Source: Mycobacterium colombiense CECT 3035
GTDB taxonomy: Bacteria; Actinomycetota; Actinomycetes; Mycobacteriales; Mycobacteriaceae
Assembly (NCBI RefSeq): GCF_002105755.1
Contig: NZ_CP020821.1
Coordinates: 1,426,001-1,490,000 of the forward strand
Length of the DNA: 64,000 nt
Direction: 5' to 3'
The position numbers were made by a program, and so were the translations under genes. This document shows, in pieces, positions 35,325 to 44,558 of the stretch. Position 1 is the first letter of the stretch. Every line of letters begins with the position of its first letter. The notes beneath the pieces were generated by a model. It was given only the letters and a program-made list of their open reading frames with translations, was not told the DNA's origin and searched no databases.

Positions 35325-37019
35325 CTAACCGGCTTGTCCCACGATCGCCCGCGCCGCGCGCTCGGCGATGAGCATGACCGGCGCGTTGGTGTTGCCCGAA
35401 GTGATGGTGGGCATCGCCGAAGCATCGACCACTCGAAGGCCGGCGACGCGATACACGCGGCAGTCGGTGTCGAGCACCGTGGCGGCCGAGCGCGGCCGAC
35501 CATGTGCGTCAAAGGCTCCCATCGCGCAGGTGCCCACCGGGTGGAAAATAGTCGTACCGAGTTCACTAGCCGCATTCTGCAGCTCTTCGTCGCTCGACAA
35601 TTGCGGGCCGGGAAGCAACTCTTGGGGGCGGTAGCGGGCGAGAGCTGGCGCCGCCATGATCTGCCGGGTCATCCGGAGGCCAATCACGGCGGTTTGACGA
35701 TCGGCGTCGGTCGACAGGTAATTGCAGGAAAGCTTCGGGTGGGTCAGTGGATCTGCGTCGGCCATGCGCACATGGCCACGCGAACTGGGTCGCAGATTGC
35801 AAACCGAGGGAGTGATGGCTCCGAAGGGGTGCAAGGGTTCGCTGAACTTCGGCAAAGACAAGGGCTGGACGTGCCACTCCATATTGGGACTGCTTAGCGC
35901 GGGGTCGCTCTTGGCGAAAGCCCCCAGGGTGGACGGCGGCATGGTCATGGGCCCCGATCGCAACAGCAGATACTGAAGTCCCATGCCGGCGCGGGTGATC
36001 CAATTCCGGTACAGCGTGTTGACGGTAGGGGCGCCCCGGATCCGGTAGACCGTTCGAAGCTGCAGATGGTCCTGGAGGTTCTCGCCCACTCCCGGCAGGT
36101 CGACGGCCACCGGCACCTGATGCTGGGCAAGCAGGCCGGCCGGGCCCAGACCCGAGACTTGCATCAGGTGCGGCGAGCCGATGGCTCCGGCGCTCAGGAT
36201 CACCTCCCGGCGGGCTCGGACGTCGATGATTCGATCACCTCTGAGCAGCCGCACGCCGGTGACGCGGTGCTGCGCCGCGGTCCAGGCACCGCGGCGCAGA
36301 TCATCGTGGACCTGGTCGTCCATCAGAATCCGCAAGGCCTGGGTCTGGGTGTAGACGGTGAGGTTGGGTCGGTGGGCGACGGGATGCAGGAAAGCATCGG
36401 CCATCGACCAGCGGCGGCCCCGCTTTTGGTTGACATGAAAGTACGCGCTGCCGGCGTTGTCGCCGCGGTTGAACTCCTCGATGGGTGCGATGCCCACCTG
36501 CGCGGCGGCGGCCTGCCAGGCGTCCAAGATCTTCCAGCTCACGCGCGGCCGCTCGACGCGGATCTCACCACCGGCGCCATGCCAGTCGTCGGCGCCGGCG
36601 AAGTAGTCCTCCAACTTCTTGTAGATCGCCAGCGTCTCGCCTGGGGAGCCCGAGCCGCCCCAAAGCCATCGCTCGTCACCGGTGGCCCGCGCCCACAGCT
36701 CGTAATCGCTGGCCTGCCCGCGCATGTGGATCATCGCGTTGATCGACGAGCAGCCACCGATCACGCGGCCCCGCGCGTAGAGAATGCTGCGGCCGGCCAG
36801 ACCTGGGTCGGCCTCGGTGGTGAAACCCCAATCGGTACGGGGGTTGGCCATTGTGTACAAGTAGCCCACCGGCACTTTGATCCAGAACCAGTCGTCTCTG
36901 CCGCCGGCCTCGATGAGGAGCACACGGTGATCGGGGTTGGCGCTGAGCCGATTGGCGAGCAGGCAGCCCGCGCTGCCTGCTCCCACGATGATGAAGTCGA
37001 ATTCGGCGACCGTGCTCAT
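35325..37019 (-). CDS. GMC-family FAD-dependent oxidoreductase
   Basis: 564 residues from the ATG at 37019. The FAD loop is FDFIIVGAGSAGCLLANRL; the GMC signature GRVIGGCSSINAMIHMRG lies near residue 85; the C-terminal active site carries IFHPVGTCAMG (His) and ITSGNTNAPVMLIAERAA (Asn). GMC enzymes oxidise alcohols such as choline, glucose or aryl alcohols. The specific substrate is not evident. An upstream in-frame extension to 37832 is antisense to another gene and is not part of the protein. Confidence 0.92.
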   Translation of the reverse strand: MSTVAEFDFIIVGAGSAGCLLANRLSANPDHRVLLIEAGGRDDWFWIKVPVGYLYTMANPRTDWGFTTEADPGLAGRSILYARGRVIGGCSSINAMIHMRGQASDYELWARATGDERWLWGGSGSPGETLAIYKKLEDYFAGADDWHGAGGEIRVERPRVSWKILDAWQAAAAQVGIAPIEEFNRGDNAGSAYFHVNQKRGRRWSMADAFLHPVAHRPNLTVYTQTQALRILMDDQVHDDLRRGAWTAAQHRVTGVRLLRGDRIIDVRARREVILSAGAIGSPHLMQVSGLGPAGLLAQHQVPVAVDLPGVGENLQDHLQLRTVYRIRGAPTVNTLYRNWITRAGMGLQYLLLRSGPMTMPPSTLGAFAKSDPALSSPNMEWHVQPLSLPKFSEPLHPFGAITPSVCNLRPSSRGHVRMADADPLTHPKLSCNYLSTDADRQTAVIGLRMTRQIMAAPALARYRPQELLPGPQLSSDEELQNAASELGTTIFHPVGTCAMGAFDAHGRPRSAATVLDTDCRVYRVAGLRVVDASAMPTITSGNTNAPVMLIAERAARAIVGQAG

Positions 37020-37202
37020 TGCGGTATCGGTCCTCCAAGCGTCGGATGCGCGTCCTAGTGTGCGCGACGATGGCCTCGTCCCGTCGGGGAATGAGTGGCC
37101 CCCACCAAGAGTCGTCCGTTGACCAAGCACAACGCTTGAGCCTTGGCATCTGAAACTGTAGGTGGCGCGATGAGTTTCGCCCTCCGGTGCAGTCTGATCT
37201 TC

Positions 37203-37769
37203 ATGGGCAAACTCATCTATGGCTTCAACGTGTCGGTGGACGGGTATATCGCCGACGCACAAGGCAGTATCGACTGGGCTGATCCGAGCGACGAACTGCA
37301 CCAATACTGGAATGACGTCGAGCGCGAGACCGCGTGCGCGTTCTACGGTCGTCGGCTCTACGAACTGATGTCCGCGTACTGGCCGACCGCCGACAAGGCC
37401 CCGGACGCCACCCCGATGATCGTCGACTTCGCCCACATCTGGCGCGACATGCCCAAGGTCGTGTTCTCGCGCACCCTGGAATCCGTCGACTGGAACTCCC
37501 GTCTGGAACGCGGCGACCCGGTCGAGGTGGTGACGAATCTGAAAGCCGAAACCGACGGCACGTTGGAGGTAGCCGGCGCGACGCTGGCCGCCCCGATCGT
37601 GCAGGCCGGACTGGTGGACGAGTACCGCATCGTGGTCGCGCCCACCCTCGTGGGCGGCGGCACCCCGTTCTTCCCGACGCTGCCGTCGTGGATCTCGCTG
37701 CGACTCTTGGAAAACCGCACCTTTCCGGGCGGCACGGTCCTGCTGAGGTACGAGGCCATACACGAGTGA
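37203..37769 (+). CDS. Dihydrofolate-reductase-like (RibD C-terminal domain) protein, second copy type
   Basis: 188 residues from the ATG at 37203. The N-terminus KLIYGFNVSVDGYIADAQGSIDW, the ACAFYGRRLYELM segment, KVVFSRTLESVDWNSRL, and the C-terminal VDEYRIVVAPTLVGGGTPFF are characteristic of the family. Substrate unknown. It is divergent from the GMC oxidoreductase gene and is only distantly similar to the protein at 31411. Confidence 0.88.
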   Translation: MGKLIYGFNVSVDGYIADAQGSIDWADPSDELHQYWNDVERETACAFYGRRLYELMSAYWPTADKAPDATPMIVDFAHIWRDMPKVVFSRTLESVDWNSRLERGDPVEVVTNLKAETDGTLEVAGATLAAPIVQAGLVDEYRIVVAPTLVGGGTPFFPTLPSWISLRLLENRTFPGGTVLLRYEAIHE

Positions 37770-37939
37770 CCCGAATACACTGCTCAACGAGCGGCGGACA
37801 CACGGTGCGAGTCCAAATGCGCTGGCGTGCAATCGAAATGGAATGGTTTGACGGCGGCTTACACGGCCCGTCGCACAGTGCGGGAGCAGGATTGTGTGCT
37901 GTGACCGTTAATGATCGTTACCGCAATCGTGATCTCGCA

Positions 37940-37961
37940 CTCGTATCGTCGGATATACGAG
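37940..37961. promoter_or_regulatory. Inverted repeat upstream of small membrane protein
   Basis: CTCGTAT at 37940-37946 and ATACGAG at 37955-37961 are exact inverse copies with an 8-base spacer, about 60 bases before the ATG at 38023. It could be an operator or a hairpin in the leader. The rest of the 250-base gap has no gene. Confidence 0.45.
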
Positions 37962-38022
37962 GTAGCTGAAGCTTTCGACCGTCAATAACGCCAATCGGCG
38001 TTCGCAAGCCCGGGGGACTGAC

Positions 38023-38262
38023 ATGACGACCGCAATCGCCGCGCACAACCCAGTCGAGGAAGACGCAGCTGACGGCCATGACGATCTCCTGTTGGCGGTC
38101 GCGAAACTCAACGCGATGGCGCTCGGGGACACCGTTCGCGTCGAAAAGCAGCGCCCGAAACTCACGGAAGAAGAGATCGTGCGCGCCGCGATGACGGTGA
38201 TTTTGGTATCCCTTGTGACGGTGATTGGCATCGCCGCGGGCGCAATCTTGACAATGGGTTAG
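38023..38262 (+). CDS. Small single-pass membrane protein, unknown
   Basis: 79 residues, ATG. An acidic N-terminal part (HNPVEEDAADGHDD) is followed by LTEEEIVRAAMTVILVSLVTVIGIAAGAIL, one C-terminal membrane helix. No family is recognised. An inverted repeat and a long 250-base leader precede it. It ends just before the convergent esterase gene. Confidence 0.6.
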   Translation: MTTAIAAHNPVEEDAADGHDDLLLAVAKLNAMALGDTVRVEKQRPKLTEEEIVRAAMTVILVSLVTVIGIAAGAILTMG

Positions 38263-38267
38263 CGCGC

Positions 38268-39122
38268 TTACAGCGGACGGCAGGTCCTGAGATAACTGAG
38301 GAACGAGGCCTGCAAGCCGGTGACGTGCGTTTCGTGCAGGATCTCGCTGGTGACCGCTTCGCCGCGCGAGGTGAGGAGATGACGGATCGTGGCCGTGTTC
38401 TTCGCGAGGCGTTGGTAAACGGCAAGGTCACCGAGAAGCTCTCGGTCGTTGAAGGTCAGGTGAAGCTTGGCGGCACGCCGGCTGTCACCCATCTCGTCGA
38501 TCTGGGCGAAGATCTGACTGTCTTCGGCGATGACGCCGGGGCTGCCCGCTCCGATGCTCTCGAAGAGGGCGGTGCCGGTGAGCCAGGTGTAGAGGCTGAA
38601 AAGTCCGCCGTAGGAGTAGCCGAAGAGGCCGTGACCGCGTCTGGCGGTGCCGTAGTCGTGCTCGATCCGTGGGTGTAGTTCCGCGGCGAGGAACCTCAGA
38701 AACGCATCGGCGTGGGTGTCGCGCAATTCGGCGAGATAGGCGTCGGCCTCCTCGCGTGTCCTCGCACCCGCTTCCACTCCCATCTCCACGGCATCGATGA
38801 GCTCCTCCGCGATCGGCTCGCCGGGTGGAACAAAGTCTCTGTTGCGCAGCCGATCCCAGTCACGTGCTTGCTCGCCCGCGTAGCCAACGCTGACCTGGAT
38901 GTAGGGCTGGATCCGTTGCATGGGGTCCATCTGGGTGACGATCAGCGGAGCCGTCAGACCCACAGCCCAGTTCCCGTCGAGCACATACACCACAGGCACT
39001 TGCGTCGCGGCGCGGTCGGAGCCCGGTGGCGTGGTAACCCAGACGCCGTAGTCATGCCCACCGCTGGAACGCATCTCGAAATAGTCGGTGTCGGCGAGAC
39101 AGCCTTGCCACATGGAGCTCAT
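38268..39122 (-). CDS. Alpha/beta hydrolase, Fes/IroE-like esterase
   Basis: 284 residues, ATG. Pattern of the siderophore-esterase (PF00756) family: YFEMRSSGGHDYGVWVTTPPG, PVVYVLDGNWAVGL, IQPYIQVSVGY, and nucleophile motif GLFGYSYGGLFSLYTW near residue 170; the catalytic histidine is probably in ILHETHVTGLQASFL. It may hydrolyse an ester natural product. No siderophore genes are adjacent. No signal peptide. Confidence 0.82.
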   Translation of the reverse strand: MSSMWQGCLADTDYFEMRSSGGHDYGVWVTTPPGSDRAATQVPVVYVLDGNWAVGLTAPLIVTQMDPMQRIQPYIQVSVGYAGEQARDWDRLRNRDFVPPGEPIAEELIDAVEMGVEAGARTREEADAYLAELRDTHADAFLRFLAAELHPRIEHDYGTARRGHGLFGYSYGGLFSLYTWLTGTALFESIGAGSPGVIAEDSQIFAQIDEMGDSRRAAKLHLTFNDRELLGDLAVYQRLAKNTATIRHLLTSRGEAVTSEILHETHVTGLQASFLSYLRTCRPL

Positions 39123-39360
39123 CCAAAGTCCTTCACGCTGCGCCGTCCGATTGTCTCGTGCAAGCGAACGCGATGCGCCGCTCCTGTCGGCCCCATGTAC
39201 CCATGACTATCAGTGTGCAGCAACAGGAAGCGACGGACGGGGAGTGGTGTGAGCGTTAGCCACGCATCCGATGACCTGTAGGTGCCACAGGCCGGGATCG
39301 CTGGCGTCGACTACCCCCTCGTGGATGAAAGCTACAACCGTCCAACGAGCACGATGGTGT

Positions 39361-39795
39361 TCAGGCGCGGCGTTCGGCGGCGGAGATGCCGCCTTTGAGG
39401 AGCTCGTCGATGACCTTCTTGAACACCGGCAGCATCAGCCGGTCAACACCGGCGATCTTCAGCGTTGACCGTAGATGCCAGCTGACCTCGGTCCCTGTGT
39501 CTGCTTCACGCAGCTGGATCGTGCCGATGTGATTCCGGGTCGGTGCGCCCGAGAGCATCTTGTACGCGTAGCGGGTGGGTCGCTCATATTCGATGACCTC
39601 CTCGACGAATGGGGGTCCGATCACCACCAGACGTCTGATCGCGCCGACACCGTTTGGTGCGGGGGTTCCCTCTCGATCGAGCGTGCTGCGCCGGCATGCC
39701 CACACGTAGTCCGCGATCCCGCGGTGGTCGGTCATGGCGTCGAACACGGTCTCGATCGGCGCCGTCGAGGTCCGGGTAAGGGTGAACTCGATCAT
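39361..39795 (-). CDS. SRPBCC-family protein
   Basis: 144 residues from the ATG at 39795. The domain is MIEFTLTRTSTAPIETVFDAMTDHRGIADYVWACRRSTLDREG, with later strands TEVSWHLRSTLKIAGVDRLM and a terminal helix. It is a helix-grip ligand-binding protein of unknown role. The 240 bases upstream of the neighbouring esterase and the roughly 250 bases between this gene and the TetR gene contain no gene I can support. Confidence 0.82.
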   Translation of the reverse strand: MIEFTLTRTSTAPIETVFDAMTDHRGIADYVWACRRSTLDREGTPAPNGVGAIRRLVVIGPPFVEEVIEYERPTRYAYKMLSGAPTRNHIGTIQLREADTGTEVSWHLRSTLKIAGVDRLMLPVFKKVIDELLKGGISAAERRA

Positions 39796-40055
39796 CCGCA
39801 CCCCATGCTGCCCGTGCGCGCTGCCAGTATCCGGTTGTCCGCCGTCATGATCCGTCCCCTCTCGCTACGGAGAACATAGCCCCATGGCCTGAAGCTCATC
39901 GAGGCCGCACAAGCCCGCTGGCGTGAAGTCAACGCATCGGAAACGGGTCGCCCTGCCGAACCTCTTCGACAGGCTGTGCAGGGCGTGGCTAAGCGCAATG
40001 TAGGTGAGGATTTCGGTATCCCACCCGCAGGCTCCTTGGCGATACCGCAAAGATC

Positions 40056-40781
40056 TCAGTTGGGGTGGGGGTCGATGGAGTTGGATGTTATGGGGGTGGG
40101 CCAATCGACGGGCGATTCGCGCAGTGACGAGATGTCGGGCAGCGGCTTGCGGCACAGCGCGCTGGCCTGCTTGGGCGTCATGCCGAGCGTCCGCAGGACA
40201 CGTTCGGCCACCGCGTCGACGGTGGCATCGGTGTCACGTTCGGGACGCTCGCGCAGCAGCGTGGTCAGGCCGATGAACATGCCCCCGGCGATCGCCAAGC
40301 CCAGTTCAGCATCGCCAATCGTGAACCGCCCCTGATCGATCGCCGCGGCGATGTCGCGACGCGCCCGCGGAGACAATCCGCGGTCAGACAGGATGAGTGA
40401 ATCTCCGTGCGCCAGCAGCAGCGCGGCCTCCTGCGGGCGGTAACGGAACAGTCGCCCGCTCAGTCGGTAGTTGGCGGCAAAGGCTTCGGCTGGGTCGGAG
40501 ATCGATCCGGTGAAGCCGTCGAGCAGGGCGCCGAGATCATCGAGGGCGTCGGTCACGGCCGCGGCGAACAGCTCCTCCTTGCTCGAGAAGTGGTTGTAGA
40601 AGGACCCCATACCCACATCGGCGGCCTGGGTGATCTCCAGGATGGGAATGCCGATTTTGCCTTGCGCGATAAACCCTTTCGCGGCCCGCACCAGAGCGTT
40701 GCGGGTGCGCAGCTTGCGCCGCTCCAGGCGGTTGACCGGCGTGTTCGACAACTCGGCGGCATCGCGCTCGGGCACGTCCAT
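40056..40781 (-). CDS. TetR/AcrR-family regulator of the aromatic operon
   Basis: 241 residues from the ATG at 40781 (a GTG at 40787 is also possible). The HTH is LRTRNALVRAAKGFIAQGKIGIPILEITQAADVGMGSFYNHFSSKEELF. The C-terminal part is helical and likely binds an aromatic or CoA-type ligand. It is divergent from the extradiol-dioxygenase operon with about 110 bases between start codons; short inverted repeats in that gap are candidate operators. Confidence 0.88.
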   Translation of the reverse strand: MDVPERDAAELSNTPVNRLERRKLRTRNALVRAAKGFIAQGKIGIPILEITQAADVGMGSFYNHFSSKEELFAAAVTDALDDLGALLDGFTGSISDPAEAFAANYRLSGRLFRYRPQEAALLLAHGDSLILSDRGLSPRARRDIAAAIDQGRFTIGDAELGLAIAGGMFIGLTTLLRERPERDTDATVDAVAERVLRTLGMTPKQASALCRKPLPDISSLRESPVDWPTPITSNSIDPHPN

Positions 40782-40830
40782 GGGCACAGGTTATCAGTTC
40801 GGCTCAATTCTGAGGATATCGTCAGAACTC

Positions 40831-40867
40831 TTGACTGAGCTTTTATACGTATGTGACGATTTCGTCA
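40831..40867 (+). promoter_or_regulatory. Promoter/operator between tetR and aromatic operon
   Basis: TTGACT at 40831-40836 is a sigma-70-type -35 candidate, followed by AT-rich TTTTATACGTAT. TGACG at 40854-40858 and CGTCA at 40863-40867 form an inverted repeat around ATTT, a likely TetR half-site pair just upstream of the GGAGGAAG ribosome site. Confidence 0.5.
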
Positions 40868-40890
40868 GCTTGAAGTGGAGGAAGCAACGC

Positions 40891-42032
40891 ATGGCACATA
40901 CGGTGACGCCGATGAGCGATGGGCACGCGGGTCTGCACAGCGAGCAGGGTGCCTTGCGCGGCGAACATCCCGGCCGGTCGCGGGATCCGATTATTCGGGT
41001 GGCCGACATCGCCTGGCTGGAGTTCGACAAGCCCGACCTGGTCCGCGCGGAGGCGTTCGCCCGGGCCTTCGGGTTCGGCGTCGCCGTGCGCGATCCCCAC
41101 CAGCTGCATCTGCGCGGCACCAACGCCGGTTCGGCGTGCGTCGTCCTGCGTCGCGGGCCGCGCACCCGGTTCGCCGGACTCGCCTTGCGCGCGGCCGACG
41201 AGGTCGACCTGGTGCGGCTGGCAGACAAGACCGGCGCCTCGCTGCAGCCGCTTCCGGAGTCGCTCGGGGGAGTGGCGGTGCATCTGACTGATCCCAACGG
41301 CGTGGCGCTCAAGGTCGTCGCCGGTCTTCACCAGTTGCCGGCCCAACCCGCTCAGGTACCGCAGGTCTTCAACACCGGTCCCGATGACGCGCGGATCAAT
41401 GCGACCGTGCGGCCCCTTGCGTGCCCGCCCGCGTGCAACGCCTCGGTCACGTCGTGCTGCAGTCCACCACCTATCTGCGCACACTCAACTGGTACCTGGA
41501 CACGTTCGGGATGATCGTCAGCGACTTCCTGTTCTTCCCCGGCCAGCGCGCCCGCGGGCCGGCGATGAGTTTCATCCGCTGCGACCGCGGCACCACCCCG
41601 GCCGACCATCACACCCTCGCCCTGGTCCTCGGTCCGGCCAACCGCTATGTCCATTCCGCCTACGAAGTCAGCGATCTCGACGCGCTGGCGGCCGGCGGCG
41701 AATACCTGCGTGAACGCGGCTACTACCGGTCCTGGGGTATCGGTCGCCACATCCAGGGCAGCCAACTGTTCGACTACTGGCGCGACCCGGACGGCTTCCT
41801 CGTCGAACACTTCACCGACGGCGACATGTTCGACAACACCCTCGAACCCGGCTGGGCCCCCTTCACCGCATCGGGCCTGGCGCAGTGGGGGCCACCGGCG
41901 ACAAAGGACTTCCTCGACACCGACCCCCGCGCCGCCCGCCACCAGGTGACCGCGATGCTCACCGCCCTGCGCGCGGACAACGAATTCGACCTCAACCGTC
42001 TCATCGGATTACTGAAAGTAGCGATCTCGTGA
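40891..42032 (+). pseudogene. Two-domain VOC extradiol-type dioxygenase, single-base frameshift as read
   Basis: Frame one from the ATG at 40891 encodes the N-terminal VOC domain (IIRVADIAWLEFDKPDLVRAEAFARAFGFGVAVRD.. VAVHLTDPNGVALKVVAG). Frame two ends at 42032 and encodes the second (QRLGHVVLQSTTYLRTLNWYLDTFG.. YWRDPDGFLVEHFTDGDMF). The conserved His of GHVVLQ and the Glu of LVEHF mark the metal site. The break is at the C4 run 41413-41416; five C restores NATVRPP and continuous coding of about 380 residues. It would cleave a catechol-type ring meta to the hydroxyls or act on a related substrate. First gene of an operon with FAH, MhpA and P450. Confidence 0.85.
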
Positions 42033-42967
42033 CCATTTCCGTCCTCCGCACCGCCGACGGCTGGTGGGCGCAAAACCCGACGGGTGCAGCCCGCATCGAC
42101 ACCAGCGCCACCACCACAGCCGAACTCCTCGCCGACAGAGCCGCGATCGACGCGGCTGCCGCCACCGCCGGCACCGTCGCCCTCGACGAACTGCAGTTGC
42201 TGTCGCCGGTGACTACCCCGTGCCGCGTCGTCGCCCAGATGACCAACTTCGAATCCCACGTGGTCGACGCCGGCATGGACCCAAAGACGGTGCCGCTGAC
42301 CTTCTTTCGGAAGTCCTCGGCGTCCATCACCGGACCCTTCGGCGAGATCGTCCGCCCGCAGCACGTGGGTCTGCTGGATTACGAAGTCGAAATCGGCCTC
42401 GTGATCGGGCGCGACATCCCGGTGGGCACCACCATCACCGACGCGAACCTGGCCGAGTACATCGCCGGTCTGACCATCACCAATGACGTGTCCGCTCGTG
42501 ACATCCAACTGCCGCAAACGCAGTTCTACGAGGCGAAGTCGTACCCGACCTTCACGCCGGTGGGGCCGGCGTTGGTGCTCGTCGACCCTGCCGAGTTGGC
42601 CCGATTCGGCGACCTGCGGCTGCGGCTGAGTGTCAGCGGTGAGGAACGCCAGAATTCGGTCGTCGACGGCGACATGCTCTACCGGCCGCTACAAGCACTG
42701 CAATCGCTGACACGATTCCAAGACCTCGCGGCCGGCGACCTGATCCTCACCGGCACCCCGGCCGGCACCGCGCTGACCGCTCCGCCCAAGCCGATCGAGA
42801 TCATCGGCAACCTGCTACCGCCGGCCGTCAAATGGAAAGCCTTCTTCTCCCGTCAGGCGAAGAACCCGAAGTACCTGCAGCACGGCGACGTCGTCGAGGC
42901 TTGCATTGCCACCGACGACGGCGCCATCGATCTCGGTACCCAGAGGTTGGCGGTGCGCCACGCATGA
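42029..42967 (+). CDS. Fumarylacetoacetate hydrolase-family protein
   Basis: 312 residues from the GTG at 42029 in GTGA overlap with the dioxygenase stop. The FAH motifs are PCRVVAQMTNFESHV, LTFFRKSSASITGPFGEIVRP, LLDYEVEIGLVIGRDIP with the metal-binding glutamates, TNDVSARDIQ and LAAGDLILTGTPAGTAL. FAH-fold enzymes hydrolyse C-C bonds or hydrate the ring-fission product (MhpD or HpcE-like). It probably takes the dioxygenase product. Confidence 0.9.
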   Translation: MTISVLRTADGWWAQNPTGAARIDTSATTTAELLADRAAIDAAAATAGTVALDELQLLSPVTTPCRVVAQMTNFESHVVDAGMDPKTVPLTFFRKSSASITGPFGEIVRPQHVGLLDYEVEIGLVIGRDIPVGTTITDANLAEYIAGLTITNDVSARDIQLPQTQFYEAKSYPTFTPVGPALVLVDPAELARFGDLRLRLSVSGEERQNSVVDGDMLYRPLQALQSLTRFQDLAAGDLILTGTPAGTALTAPPKPIEIIGNLLPPAVKWKAFFSRQAKNPKYLQHGDVVEACIATDDGAIDLGTQRLAVRHA

Positions 42968-44547
42968 GCGCCCCCAATGGTGCACCTGCCGAGCACGTCT
43001 CGGTGGCTATTGTGGGCGGCGGTCCGACCGGTATCACCGCGGCGACCCTGCTCGCGCAGTACGGCGTGGACACCCTGGTGCTGGACCGGTGGCCGCAGGT
43101 CTATCCGCAGCCGCGCGCCGTGCACCTCGACGACGAGGTTTACCGGATCCTGGCCCGGCTCGGCATCGCCGAAGAGTTCGCCGCGATCTCCCGTCCAGCC
43201 CGCGGACTGCGCTTGGTGGACCGAGAGCTGAAGGTACTGGCCGAATTCCGGCGCGACACCCCGGTGACGCAGAACGGCTTTCCAGCGGCGAGCATGTTTG
43301 ACCAACCCGAACTCGAGGAGTTGCTTCGCCGCAATCTCGCCCGCTTTCCGCACGCCCGGTTCCGCGGTGACGTCGAGGTCCTCGGGGTTACCGCAAGCGC
43401 GGCGGCAGGCCCGCTGCACCTACGGATCCGCGACCGCATGACCAACCTCGAGTCGGTGATCAGCGCCGACTACGTGCTGGGCTGCGACGGCGCCAACAGC
43501 ACGGTGCGCGGTGCCATCGGCGCCTCGATGCGCAACCTGAAATTCGACCAGCGCTGGCTGGTCGTCGACATCACCACCACCGCCGACCTGCAGCAGTGGG
43601 ACGGCGTGCATCAGGTCTGCGACGGGCAGCGGGCGGGGACTTACATGCGGATCGGCCCCTGCAGGTACCGCTGGGAGTTCGCGCTACTCGATCACGAATC
43701 GGTCGACGACTACGCCACGCTGACCGCCCTGCGGCCGCTGATCGCCCCATGGACGCGACACGTTGCCGACGCGGACCTGCGCGTCATGCGGGCCGCCGAG
43801 TACACCTTCCGCGCTCAGATCGCCGACCGCTGGCGGCGCGGGAACATCTTCCTGCTCGGCGACGCCGCCCACCTCACGCCGCCGTTCATCGGTCAGGGCA
43901 TGGGTGCCGGACTGCGCGACGCGATGAACTTGGCGTGGAAGATCGTGGCCGTCCACCGCCGAAGTCTCGCGCCCAGCGTGCTCGACAGCTACGAAGCGGA
44001 GCGACGGCCGCACGCCCGGGTCATGATCGCCTTGGCGCTCAATGTCGGACGGGCCATGACCTTTGGTGGCCGGCTCGGCGCGGCCGCGCGCGCCGTCGTG
44101 CTGCCCCGCGTGCACTTGGTGCCGGGGCTACGGGCGAAGGTCGCCGATTCACAGACCCCACCACTACGGTCCTCGACGCTGGTCCAGCGGACACTGGCCA
44201 CCCGCCGTATCACGGGACGGCTCTGCCCAAACCCATTCCTGGCCAACGACTGCCGACTCGATGACGTGTTGGGTTCAGGCTTCGGCGTGATCACCACCGT
44301 AGAGCTGAGCCCGCCGCAGCAGGACATCGTGGCGGCACGTGGCGCCCGCACGGTCCACGCCGCCGCCGGGTCCGAGCTGGCTCGGTGGCTGAACCGCCAT
44401 CACGTCAAGGCCGCAGTGATTCGACCCGACCGCACCGTCATGATCGCCGGCCGCAACCTCACCGCTCTGTGCCGCGCTGTCCCGCTGTTCCTGGTGGACC
44501 AGGCGTCGGCCCCCTCGCCACATACCGCGCCGGCCCACTACGAATAG
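42964..44547 (+). CDS. FAD-dependent aromatic hydroxylase, MhpA-like
   Basis: 527 residues, ATG in ATGA overlap with the FAH stop. The FAD fingerprint is VAIVGGGPTGITAATLLAQYGVDTLVLD; PRAVHLDDEVYRILARLG and FDQPELEELLRRNL are typical of 3-(3-hydroxyphenyl)propionate hydroxylases; DG motif LGCDGANSTVRGAIG; GD motif IFLLGDAAHLTPPFIGQGMGAGLRDAMNLAWKI. The C-terminal thioredoxin-like part is short. It would hydroxylate a phenolic acid before ring cleavage. The true substrate may differ from 3-HPP. Confidence 0.9.
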   Translation: MSAPNGAPAEHVSVAIVGGGPTGITAATLLAQYGVDTLVLDRWPQVYPQPRAVHLDDEVYRILARLGIAEEFAAISRPARGLRLVDRELKVLAEFRRDTPVTQNGFPAASMFDQPELEELLRRNLARFPHARFRGDVEVLGVTASAAAGPLHLRIRDRMTNLESVISADYVLGCDGANSTVRGAIGASMRNLKFDQRWLVVDITTTADLQQWDGVHQVCDGQRAGTYMRIGPCRYRWEFALLDHESVDDYATLTALRPLIAPWTRHVADADLRVMRAAEYTFRAQIADRWRRGNIFLLGDAAHLTPPFIGQGMGAGLRDAMNLAWKIVAVHRRSLAPSVLDSYEAERRPHARVMIALALNVGRAMTFGGRLGAAARAVVLPRVHLVPGLRAKVADSQTPPLRSSTLVQRTLATRRITGRLCPNPFLANDCRLDDVLGSGFGVITTVELSPPQQDIVAARGARTVHAAAGSELARWLNRHHVKAAVIRPDRTVMIAGRNLTALCRAVPLFLVDQASAPSPHTAPAHYE

Positions 44548-44558
44548 GAATCGTCCAC

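Noticed and set aside
37019..37832. N-terminal extension of the GMC oxidoreductase frame
   Set aside because: The extension is antisense to the DHFR-like gene and precedes the FAD-binding start MSTVAEFDFIIVGAGSAG.
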